Below are positions 1 through 5,816 of a DNA stretch of 8,630 nucleotides, in pieces. The first letter of the stretch is position 1; each line of letters begins with the position of its first letter. Below the pieces are notes generated by a model, which ran no database searches, was not told the DNA's origin, and was given only the letters and a program-made list of their open reading frames with translations. The stretch is from JAVBOJ01 sp031550755 (GTDB taxonomy: Bacteria; Bacillota; Clostridia; Oscillospirales; UBA929): positions 1 to 8,630 of the forward strand of contig JAVBOJ010000080.1 in assembly GCA_031550755.1 (NCBI GenBank). Direction: 5' to 3'. The position numbers were made by a program, and so were the translations under genes.

Positions 1-1
1 G

Positions 2-256
2 GTCGAAACGGTGCTGGCCGAATCGGCGGAGAGCGAGGAAAACGACGATATTTTTATCGTCTCGGGCGAATCCGTGGAGACAGACGAGATCCTGATCCCC
101 GCCCTGATTTTGGCCGTCGATCAGAAAAACCTCTGCCGTGACGACTGCCGGGGGCTCTGCCCGTTCTGCGGGCAAAATCTCAACAGAGCCGAATGCCAAT
201 GTTCCCATAAAACAGCAGACCCGCGCTTGGAAGCCCTGAAACATTGGGGCCAATAG
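2..256 (+). CDS. YceD/DUF177 family protein, C-terminal part (5' end outside window)
   Basis: The gene is open at the left edge in frame 2; about 84 codons are visible before the TAG at 254-256. The visible part has an acidic stretch, then a Cys-rich block that reads roughly LCRDDCRGLCPFCG followed by CQC, which looks like a small zinc-binding knuckle. This C-terminal Cys pattern, together with rpmF only 40 bp downstream, is typical of the YceD/DUF177 family, whose gene precedes rpmF in many bacteria. The family is linked to 23S rRNA/50S subunit biogenesis in some organisms; the exact role in Clostridia is not established. The GTG at position 11 lies in frame but is almost certainly internal, because family members are usually about 160-180 residues long. 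Confidence 0.85.
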   Translation, partial: VETVLAESAESEENDDIFIVSGESVETDEILIPALILAVDQKNLCRDDCRGLCPFCGQNLNRAECQCSHKTADPRLEALKHWGQ

Positions 257-296
257 GTGGCATCTGCGTATATTCTGAAAAGGTGGTGTCACCCTT

Positions 297-491
297 ATGG
301 CCGTTCCCAAGAGAAAAACGTCAAAACAGCGCAAACACTTGCGCCGCAGCGCCCACTGGAAACTGGACGCTCCCATGCTCACAGCCTGCCCCAAATGCGG
401 CGAGCTCAAACGCCCCCATCGGGTCTGTCTTGCCTGCGGTACCTACAATGGGCAGGAAGTTATCAAAATGAACGACGAGAAAAAGAAATAG
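297..491 (+). CDS. rpmF: 50S ribosomal protein L32
   Basis: A 64-residue basic protein beginning MAVPKRKTSKQRKHLRR, the standard start of bacterial L32. It has two Cys pairs (CPKC and CLAC, residues about 31-34 and 44-47) that form the zinc ribbon of the Cys-containing L32 type. It is a structural protein of the large ribosomal subunit. The ATG at 297 is preceded by AGGTGG at 281-286. That ribosome binding site lies in a tiny potential hairpin (GGTG 282-285 with CACC 290-293), which may be incidental. It follows the YceD gene by 40 bp and is probably cotranscribed with it. A GC-rich hairpin begins 9 bp after the stop. Confidence 0.97.
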   Translation: MAVPKRKTSKQRKHLRRSAHWKLDAPMLTACPKCGELKRPHRVCLACGTYNGQEVIKMNDEKKK

Positions 492-500
492 CGCACAATC

Positions 501-539
501 GGGGCGGATTTGTACAGATCCGCCCCCATCTGTATTTTT
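501..539 (+). terminator. Hairpin after rpmF, weak terminator or attenuator
   Basis: A perfect 9-bp stem (GGGGCGGAT at 501-509 with ATCCGCCCC at 518-526) encloses an 8-nt loop. The T5 run lies at 535-539, eight bases after the stem, so this is not a textbook terminator. The T-run ends 12 bases before the start codon of the next gene, so partial termination or attenuation between rpmF and the radical SAM gene is possible. Confidence 0.5.
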
Positions 540-551
540 AGGTTGATTGCT

Positions 552-1856
552 ATGAGCGCCCTCATTACCGCCGTCGCGCCAAATTCTCCCGCCGCCCGCG
601 CCGGACTGCTGGCCGGGGAAACCCTGCTGTCCGCCGGCGGGCAGCCCATCCGCGACGTGCTGGACTATAAATTTTACACCTACGAGCCCCGCCTGACTCT
701 GACGGTGCGCGGTGCCGACGGGGCCGAGCGCGCCGTCACGGCGCGCAAAGCCGAGGGCGAGGACCTGGGGCTGTCGTTTGAGACTTATCTCATGGACCGC
801 CAGCGACCCTGCGCCAACAAATGCGTCTTTTGCTTTGTCGATCAGCTCCCGCGCGGGCTGCGCCAAAGCCTGTATTTCAAGGATGACGACGCCCGGCTGT
901 CCTTTTTGCTGGGCAATTACATCACGCTGACAAACCTGTCGGACGCCGAGTTTGCGCGTGTCCTGCGCTTCCGGCTCAGCCCGCTGCACATCTCGGTGCA
1001 CGCCACCGACCCGGCGCTGCGGGTCGAAATGCTGGGCGTGCCGCGCGCCGGAAACTGTCTGGAACGCTTGCGGCAGTTGGCCGACGCCGGCATTTCGATG
1101 CATTTGCAGATTGTGGTCTGTCCCGGCCTCAACGACGGGGCGGCGCTGGCGCAAACCCTGTCCGACCTCACGGCGCTGCACCCGGCTGCCGAGAGCATCG
1201 CCGTCGTGCCGGTGGGGCTGACCCGTCACCGCGAGGGGCTGTACCCCCTCTCCCCCATGGACGCCCACTGCGCCCGAGCAGTGCTGCGCCTGACCGATTC
1301 CTTCGCCGCCCACTGCCGGGAAACCCACGGCACAGGGCTGGTCTACGCCGCCGACGAGGTGTATCTCAAGGCGGGCGTGCCCGTCCCCCCGGCGGAAGCC
1401 TACGACGACTTTTTGCAGCTGGAAAACGGCGTGGGCATGATGGCGCAGTTTGAAGCCGCGTTTTCCAAGGCGCTGTCCGCTCTGCCCGAGACCGCTCCCC
1501 CGCCCTTCGTCATCGCCACCGGACTGGCCGCCGCGCCGTTTCTGTCCGGACTGCTCGACCGGCTGAAAGCCTTGCGGCCGGAGCTTTCCGGATCGGTCAT
1601 CGCGGCAGAGAACCGGCTGTTCGGCTCTCAGGTGGACGTGGCGGGGCTTGTCTGCGGGCGCGATCTGATCGAGGCCCTGCGCGGCCAAACAAACGGCGCG
1701 CGGGTGCTGTTTCCCGAAACCATGCTGCGGCGCGAGGGCGACCTGTTTTTGGATGACCTCACGCCAACCGATGTGGCGCAGGCGCTGGGTGTTCCGGTGA
1801 CGCCCGTCCCGGCGGACGGCGCGGCGCTGCTGGACGCGATTTTCCAAAAAATATAA
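552..1856 (+). CDS. PDZ domain-containing radical SAM protein, DUF512 family
   Basis: A 434-residue protein with a PDZ-like N-terminus (about residues 2-60, with SPAARAGLLAGE resembling a PDZ carboxylate-binding loop). A radical SAM centre follows with Cys87, Cys91 and Cys94 (CANKCVFC, CX3CX2C), expected to bind a 4Fe-4S cluster and S-adenosylmethionine. The C-terminal half is the DUF512 region, with AADEVYLKAG near 266-275 and FLDDLT near 399-404. The domain order PDZ - radical SAM - DUF512 is the hallmark of this family, annotated as TIGR03279-like or DUF512 proteins. The substrate is unknown to me. An in-frame ATG at 510 would overlap the hairpin stem; ATG 552 is chosen because it starts directly with the PDZ fold and has AGG at 540-542 as a weak ribosome binding site. 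Placement directly before der is common in Clostridia. It is probably cytoplasmic: no signal peptide or membrane segment is seen. Confidence 0.93.
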   Translation: MSALITAVAPNSPAARAGLLAGETLLSAGGQPIRDVLDYKFYTYEPRLTLTVRGADGAERAVTARKAEGEDLGLSFETYLMDRQRPCANKCVFCFVDQLPRGLRQSLYFKDDDARLSFLLGNYITLTNLSDAEFARVLRFRLSPLHISVHATDPALRVEMLGVPRAGNCLERLRQLADAGISMHLQIVVCPGLNDGAALAQTLSDLTALHPAAESIAVVPVGLTRHREGLYPLSPMDAHCARAVLRLTDSFAAHCRETHGTGLVYAADEVYLKAGVPVPPAEAYDDFLQLENGVGMMAQFEAAFSKALSALPETAPPPFVIATGLAAAPFLSGLLDRLKALRPELSGSVIAAENRLFGSQVDVAGLVCGRDLIEALRGQTNGARVLFPETMLRREGDLFLDDLTPTDVAQALGVPVTPVPADGAALLDAIFQKI

Positions 1857-1904
1857 ATTTATTTACAATTTTGTCATTTTATTTTTGTGTTTGGTGATAT
1901 AATA

Positions 1905-3230
1905 ATGCCGAAACCGATTGTTGCCCTCGTAGGCCGCCCCAATGTGGGCAAATCCCTGCTGTTTAACAAGCTGGCCGGACGCCGCCTGTCGATTGTCGAG
2001 GACACGCCGGGCGTTACCCGTGACCGGCTGTATGCCGACTGCGAATGGCGCGGGCGGGCGTTCACGCTGGTGGACACCGGCGGCATTGAGCCGCGCGCGG
2101 GCGAGCCCATGCTGCGGTTCATGCGCGAACAGGCCAACATCGCCATCGCGAGCGCCGATGTGGTGGTGCTGGTCGCCGACATGAAAACCGGCATGACGGC
2201 GGCCGATCAGGACGTGGCCTCCCTGCTGCTCAAATCCGGACGGCCGGTCATTTTGGCGGTCAACAAATCCGACCGCGTCGGCTCCAATGACCCCGGGCTG
2301 TACGAGTTTTACAATCTGGGGCTGGGCGATCCCCTGCCGGTATCTGCGCTGCACGGACACGGCACCGGCGACCTGCTGGACGCCTGTCTCGCGTATTTCC
2401 CCGAGGATGACGGCCAAGAGGAGCCCGACGACGTGGTGCGGGTGGCCATCATCGGGCGGCCCAATGTGGGCAAATCCTCGCTGTTCAACCGCGTGCTGGG
2501 TCAGCAGCGGGTCATTGTCAGCGATGTGCCCGGCACCACGCGGGACGCGGTGGATTCACAGTTTGAAAACGAGCACGGTAAGTTTTTGTTTATCGATACC
2601 GCCGGGATGCGCAAAAAAGCCCGGGTGCACGACGCCATCGAGCATTACAGCGTGCTGCGTGCCCAAATGGCCATCGAGCGCGCGCAGGTCTGCTTGATTA
2701 TGATCGACGCCCAGGAGGGCGTCACCGAGCAGGATACCAAGGTGGCCGGCCTGGCGCACGACTCCGGCAAGGCGTCGGTCATTGTGGTCAACAAATGGGA
2801 CGTCGTCGAAAAAGACGACAAAACCATGGATCTCAAGCGCGAGGAAGTCCGGCAGGCGCTGGCCTTTATGCCGTATGCCCCGATTTTGTTCATCTCGGCG
2901 CTGACCGGCCAGCGCATCGACCGGCTGTTTCCGCTCATCAAGTACGTCCACGAGCAGAGCCTCATGCGCATCACCACCGGGATGCTCAACAACCTGTTGG
3001 CCGACGCGCAGGCGCGGGTGCAGCCGCCGTCTGACAGGGGCCGCCGGCTCAAGGTGTTTTATATGACCCAGGCGGGCGTCGCGCCACCCAATTTTGTGGT
3101 GTTTGTCAATGAGTCCGAGCTGTTCCATTTTTCCTATCAGAGGTATATCGAAAACCAGATCCGGGCAACCTTCGGTCTGGAGGGCACCCCAATCAAAATG
3201 ACGGTCAGGCAAAGAGGCGAGGAAGCGTAA
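1905..3230 (+). CDS. der: Ribosome biogenesis GTPase Der (EngA)
   Basis: A 441-residue protein with two tandem GTPase domains, the diagnostic architecture of Der/EngA, which is essential for 50S subunit maturation. Domain 1 has the P-loop GRPNVGKS (10-17), DTGG (57-60), NKSD (120-123) and SAL (147-149). Domain 2 has GRPNVGKS (184-191), DTAG (231-234), NKWD (296-299) and SAL (331-333). A KH-like RNA-binding domain occupies about 355-441. An acidic linker (EDDGQEEPDD) joins the two G domains. Length is normal for the family. The GTG at 1887 is in frame, but ATG 1905 is preferred: it gives the family start MPKPIVALVGRPNVGKS and has GGTGAT at 1893-1898 as ribosome binding site. The 48-bp gap to the radical SAM gene is strikingly AT-rich compared with the coding DNA. 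The gene is probably in one operon with the flanking genes. Confidence 0.97.
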   Translation: MPKPIVALVGRPNVGKSLLFNKLAGRRLSIVEDTPGVTRDRLYADCEWRGRAFTLVDTGGIEPRAGEPMLRFMREQANIAIASADVVVLVADMKTGMTAADQDVASLLLKSGRPVILAVNKSDRVGSNDPGLYEFYNLGLGDPLPVSALHGHGTGDLLDACLAYFPEDDGQEEPDDVVRVAIIGRPNVGKSSLFNRVLGQQRVIVSDVPGTTRDAVDSQFENEHGKFLFIDTAGMRKKARVHDAIEHYSVLRAQMAIERAQVCLIMIDAQEGVTEQDTKVAGLAHDSGKASVIVVNKWDVVEKDDKTMDLKREEVRQALAFMPYAPILFISALTGQRIDRLFPLIKYVHEQSLMRITTGMLNNLLADAQARVQPPSDRGRRLKVFYMTQAGVAPPNFVVFVNESELFHFSYQRYIENQIRATFGLEGTPIKMTVRQRGEEA

Positions 3231-3242
3231 ACCCCCGTCCCC

Positions 3243-3284
3243 TATCTGTTATCTATTATCTATTATCTATGATCCGTTATCTAT
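3243..3284 (+). repeat. 7-bp tandem repeat array, six units, between der and plsY
   Basis: Six consecutive heptamers are seen: TATCTGT, TATCTAT, TATCTAT, TATCTAT, GATCCGT, TATCTAT. Four are identical and two are diverged. The array fills most of the 67-bp spacer between the der stop and the plsY start, and ends directly before the plsY ribosome binding site (AGGAGG, 3286-3291). Its low GC content contrasts with the neighbouring genes. Copy-number change would alter the spacer length but not a reading frame. Confidence 0.9.
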
Positions 3285-3297
3285 CAGGAGGGCTCCT

Positions 3298-4095
3298 ATG
3301 GAGTGGTGGAGAATCGCACTGATCGTTGTGATTTCCTATTTGCTGGGCAGTATCAATTCTTCCATTTTGGTGTCGCGCACCTTTCACAAGGTGGACATCC
3401 GCCAGTACGGCAGCGGCAACGCCGGCAGTACCAATGCGTTCCGAGTCATGGGCAAGAAATGGGCCATTCCGGTCGTGCTGTTTGACCTGCTCAAGGGCGC
3501 ACTGGCCGTCTGGTTCGGCTATCTGATGCTGTCGGGCGCCGGAGAGGGAAACCTCGGCAAGCTGATTGCCGGCGTGGCGGCCATTGTGGGGCATATCTTC
3601 CCGGTATTTTTCGAATTCCGGGGCGGCAAAGGCGTCATGACCACCGCCGCGATTGTCGCGCTGGTGGACTGGCGGGCGTTTCTCATCGTCATGGGCGTCT
3701 TTTTGATTGCCACCCTGCTGACCCGCTGGGTGTCGCTGGGCTCGATTCTGGCGGCGGCCGGCATCCCGGTGGCCATGTATGTGTTCCATGCCGGGGGCGG
3801 ACGCGAAACCGCCATTTTCGTGGCCGTTTCGGCGGTCATTTCGCTGATCGTCATCATCATGCACCGGGAAAACATCAAGCGCATTCTGGCCGGGACCGAG
3901 CGCCGCTTTTCCTTTAAGGGCCGCGCCCTTTTGGATACCATCAAGACAAAGGGCGAGACCGTCAAAACCAGAACGGTCAGCATCAAAAACAAAACCGCCA
4001 GCGGCATCAAAAAAACGACGGCCCGGCTCAATCCGCGCCGCCGCAAAAAAAAGAACCGCCGCCGCAGCAAGACCCGCCGCCCCATCAAAACATGA
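3298..4095 (+). CDS. plsY: Glycerol-3-phosphate acyltransferase PlsY with basic C-terminal tail
   Basis: PlsY transfers an acyl group from acyl-phosphate to glycerol-3-phosphate, giving lysophosphatidic acid at the start of phospholipid synthesis. It is an integral membrane enzyme, and several hydrophobic segments are visible (about 5-26, 55-80, 87-105, 115-141, 147-165, 171-188). All three family motifs are present: GSGNAGSTNAFRVMG (38-52), GHIFPVFFEFRGGKGV (98-113) and HRENIKRILAGTE (189-201). The core ends near residue 204, where ordinary PlsY proteins end (about 200 aa). Here about 60 further residues follow, very rich in Lys, Arg, Thr and Ser and ending in clusters such as RRRKKKNRRR. 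The ATG at 3298 is supported by AGGAGG at 3286-3291. It follows der by 67 bp, and a terminator begins 2 bp after its stop. An A8 run (4045-4052) in the tail could be slippage-prone. Confidence 0.95.
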   Translation: MEWWRIALIVVISYLLGSINSSILVSRTFHKVDIRQYGSGNAGSTNAFRVMGKKWAIPVVLFDLLKGALAVWFGYLMLSGAGEGNLGKLIAGVAAIVGHIFPVFFEFRGGKGVMTTAAIVALVDWRAFLIVMGVFLIATLLTRWVSLGSILAAAGIPVAMYVFHAGGGRETAIFVAVSAVISLIVIIMHRENIKRILAGTERRFSFKGRALLDTIKTKGETVKTRTVSIKNKTASGIKKTTARLNPRRRKKKNRRRSKTRRPIKT

Positions 4096-4096
4096 C

Positions 4097-4137
4097 AAAA
4101 ATACCCGGGCGCTTACCAGGAGCGACCGGGTATTTTT
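4097..4137. terminator. Bidirectional intrinsic terminator between plsY and rpmB
   Basis: A perfect 12-bp stem (AAAAATACCCGG at 4097-4108 with CCGGGTATTTTT at 4126-4137) continues after one mismatch into CGCT/AGCG (4110-4113 with 4121-4124) around a 7-nt loop. An A-run on one side and a T-run on the other make it work on both strands. It sits between the stops of the convergent plsY (+) and rpmB (-) genes. Confidence 0.92.
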
Positions 4138-4150
4138 ATGAGCAAAAGAA

Positions 4151-4339
4151 TTATACGGCGCGGGTGACCTTGCCGGAACGCAGGCAGCGGGTGCATACGT
4201 ACACATGGCAGGGCGAGCCTTCCACCAGCGCTTTGACGCGCTTGACGTTGGGCTTCCAGGGACGGTTGGAGCGCCGATGGGAGTGGGAAATCGCGTTGCC
4301 GAAAACGACGCCCTTGTCGCAGATGCTGCATTTGGCCAT
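4151..4339 (-). CDS. rpmB: 50S ribosomal protein L28
   Basis: A 62-residue protein, MAKCSICDKGVVFGNAISHSH..., ending in LRSGKVTRAV. It is a component of the large ribosomal subunit. Two Cys pairs (CSIC at residues 4-7 and CTRC near 52-55) mark the zinc-binding form of L28, matching the zinc-binding L32 encoded nearby. The start at 4339 is chosen because AAGGAGGT (complement of 4347-4354) lies 7 bp upstream. An in-frame upstream ATG (4372) would add 11 residues not found in L28 and would place the ribosome binding site inside the gene. It is monocistronic, with its own promoter and the shared terminator downstream. Confidence 0.97.
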   Translation of the reverse strand: MAKCSICDKGVVFGNAISHSHRRSNRPWKPNVKRVKALVEGSPCHVYVCTRCLRSGKVTRAV

Positions 4340-4380
4340 ACTTTGCACCTCCTTGCCATAAAAACAATGCAACGCAGATT

Positions 4381-4409
4381 ATTGTAGCAGACCCCGGCGC
4401 GGAATGCAA
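4381..4409 (-). promoter_or_regulatory. SigA-type promoter of rpmB
   Basis: On the minus strand, TTGCAT (complement of 4404-4409) and TACAAT (complement of 4381-4386) are separated by exactly 17 bp. Predicted initiation near 4374 gives a leader of about 35 nt before the rpmB start codon. It is back-to-back with the promoter of the small chemoreceptor-like gene. Confidence 0.85.
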
Positions 4410-4433
4410 GGGTTTTTTTGAAAGTTCTCCCGT

Positions 4434-4462
4434 TTGACGGACAGACATCCATGTGGTAGAAT
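4434..4462 (+). promoter_or_regulatory. SigA-type promoter of the chemoreceptor-like gene
   Basis: TTGACG (4434-4439) and TAGAAT (4457-4462) are separated by 17 bp, with TGG directly before the -10 (extended -10 type). Transcription would start near 4469, about 33 nt before the TTG start. The -35 boxes of this and the rpmB promoter are 24 bp apart. Confidence 0.8.
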
Positions 4463-4501
4463 GGGAAAAATCAAACTTTTTCGACAAGGGAGTTGCATTT
4501 T

Positions 4502-4981
4502 TTGAATCACACCATCCCGACCGAGCAGGAAAAACAGTGGACAGCCTTGCGCCGCGAGGCAAAAACACATGCCGAGAACTGCCGGAAGACGGTGGAGGAT
4601 TTCGCGGCGAACTCCTCGGCGCGGGCGGCGGTGGGACGCCATATGGAGGAGCTGGCGCAAAAAACCGCCCTGATCGGGCAGTCGCTACGCGCCATTTCGG
4701 ATATTTCCACCCAAAACCGCCTGCTGGCGCTCAACGCCTCGGTGGAGGCCGCCCGCGCCGGCGCACACGGAAAGGGCTTTGCCATTGTGGCCGGCGAGGT
4801 ACGCGCGCTGTCGGCCAAAACCGACAAGGCGGTGGCCGACATCAGCGAGACCGTACGGCAGATCAGTGCCACGCTGGAGGCGGCCCGGGCCGACATGGGG
4901 CGGGCGAAGGAGATCGGCAGCGCCTTTGAGGCGCAGCTGAGCACCCTTCTGAAAGACGCCGAGGCACTGAAAAGTCTGTAA
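4502..4981 (+). CDS. Small soluble methyl-accepting chemotaxis (MCP) signalling-domain protein
   Basis: About 159 residues consisting only of the cytoplasmic tip region of a chemoreceptor. There is no membrane segment, HAMP domain or recognisable sensor domain. The signature runs through ALNASVEAARAG (about 76-87) to GKGFAIVAGEVRALSAKT. The flanking arms are Ala/Glu/Lys-rich and look helical, about 75-80 residues on each side of the tip, consistent with a short antiparallel coiled-coil hairpin. In full-length receptors this tip binds CheA and CheW. Here the usual Glu after ARAG is Ala, and the QTN usual before the ALN segment reads QNR. TTG 4502 is preferred as start because AAGGGAG (4486-4492) lies 9 bp upstream; TTG 4493 would touch that site directly. 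No other chemotaxis gene lies in the window. The stop codon abuts the tepA stop. It may be a scaffold or cytoplasmic receptor, or a degenerate remnant; the good promoter and intact frame favour a real gene. Confidence 0.8.
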   Translation: MNHTIPTEQEKQWTALRREAKTHAENCRKTVEDFAANSSARAAVGRHMEELAQKTALIGQSLRAISDISTQNRLLALNASVEAARAGAHGKGFAIVAGEVRALSAKTDKAVADISETVRQISATLEAARADMGRAKEIGSAFEAQLSTLLKDAEALKSL

Positions 4982-5731
4982 TTACTGCAATACCTCCGGC
5001 GGGATTTCCTGAGCCTCGCCCTTGGCCTTCCGGTTTTCATCGATCATCTCGTGCAGGGAACTCAGCGCGTCGGACAGACCGCCCAGGCAGTCAATCAGCC
5101 CTTCGTTGACCGCGTCAGGCCCATAAATGACGCTGCCGACGTCGGCGGCCAGCTCGCCGGTGCGCAGCATGAGCTCCTTGAGGCGCTCCTCCGGCATATG
5201 GGAGTTTTCGGTAACAAACCGGACGATGCGCTCCTGTATTTTCTCGAAATACGTAAAGGTCTGCGGCACGCCGATGACCAACCCGTTGAGCCGCACCGGA
5301 TGGATGGTCATGGCGGCCGACGGGGCGATAAACGACTTTTTCGCGGCCACGGCCAGCGGCACCCCGATGGAATGCCCGCCGCCCAACACGAGGGACACGG
5401 TGGGTTTTTTCATGCCCCGGATGAGCTCGGCGATGGCCAGCCCCGCCTCAATATCTCCGCCGACCGTGTTGAGCAGGATGAGCAGCCCGTCGATCTCCTC
5501 GCTCTCCTCAATGGCGGCCAGCTGCGGCATGACATGCTCGTACTTGGTGGTTTTGTTGTGCTGTGGCAGGATCTGGTGGCCCTCTACCTGTCCTACGATG
5601 GTCAAGCAATGGATGACGCCGCGCGACGACCGCGCCGTCACCGACCCCATCTGGATAATATCCTCGCGCTGGGTGTCCTTCTGTTGGGCTTCGGCCTCGA
5701 CGGCCTCGGGGTTTTTCGGGTTGTCGTTCAT
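4982..5731 (-). CDS. tepA: ClpP-like protease, TepA (YmfB) family
   Basis: A 249-residue ClpP-fold protein of the TepA type found in Firmicutes, described in Bacillus as a translocation-enhancing protein. The likely catalytic triad is Ser121 (GGGHSIGVPLA), His144 (MTIHPV) and Asp197 (TGELAADVGS). NTVGGDIEAGLAIAE (88-102) matches the ClpP/SDH oxyanion-region strand, and GLIDCLGGL (211-219) the ClpP C-terminal core. The N-terminal 25 or so residues are charged and variable. It has no signal peptide and is presumably cytoplasmic. The start at 5731 is supported by GGAGG (complement of 5741-5745), 9 bp upstream. It is divergent from the SDR gene across 85 bp and convergent with the chemoreceptor-like gene with no spacer. 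I could not define a convincing promoter for it. It is a paralogue rather than clpP itself: ClpP proteins are about 195 aa and carry a different Ser motif. Confidence 0.88.
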   Translation of the reverse strand: MNDNPKNPEAVEAEAQQKDTQREDIIQMGSVTARSSRGVIHCLTIVGQVEGHQILPQHNKTTKYEHVMPQLAAIEESEEIDGLLILLNTVGGDIEAGLAIAELIRGMKKPTVSLVLGGGHSIGVPLAVAAKKSFIAPSAAMTIHPVRLNGLVIGVPQTFTYFEKIQERIVRFVTENSHMPEERLKELMLRTGELAADVGSVIYGPDAVNEGLIDCLGGLSDALSSLHEMIDENRKAKGEAQEIPPEVLQ

Positions 5732-5780
5732 GCAGCAGATCCTCCGGTCAGGTTTTTCTTTTATCTTTCCAAATTCGGTG

Positions 5781-5786
5781 TATAAT
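5781..5786 (+). promoter_or_regulatory. Perfect -10 box upstream of the SDR gene
   Basis: TATAAT at 5781-5786 matches the -10 consensus fully and lies 30 bp before the SDR start codon. No good -35 is seen 16-18 bp upstream (only a T-rich stretch near 5753-5762), so promoter strength is uncertain. The ribosome binding site GGGAGGT is at 5804-5810. Confidence 0.5.
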
Positions 5787-5816
5787 ATGAGTCATACCTT
5801 TGCGGGAGGTCGCGTT

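Noticed and set aside
321..1847. Long open frame of 508 codons on the minus strand across the radical SAM gene
   Set aside because: It is antisense to a gene with clear family motifs; its Arg/Gln/Gly/His-rich composition is typical of shadows in GC-rich DNA. No ribosome binding site or domain is seen.
1862..1903. TATAAT (1898-1903) with TTTACA or TTGTCA upstream as a promoter for der
   Set aside because: The spacers to the -35 candidates are wrong (over 20 bp), and initiation would fall inside the der coding sequence. The AT-rich gap is better explained as a spacer with the ribosome binding site.
3277..4452. Long minus-strand frame across plsY and rpmB
   Set aside because: It is antisense to plsY and in a different frame from rpmB, crosses a bidirectional terminator, and has shadow-like composition.
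5778..5799. Imperfect inverted repeat GGTGTAT...ATACC around the SDR -10 box as an operator
   Set aside because: Only about five matching pairs with a mismatch and a long centre; too weak to call.
5127..5816. Plus-strand frame that would extend the SDR protein by about 230 residues at its N-terminus
   Set aside because: It lies antisense to tepA and the 85-bp divergent gap. The SDR motif begins right after ATG 5817, which has a strong GGGAGGT site.
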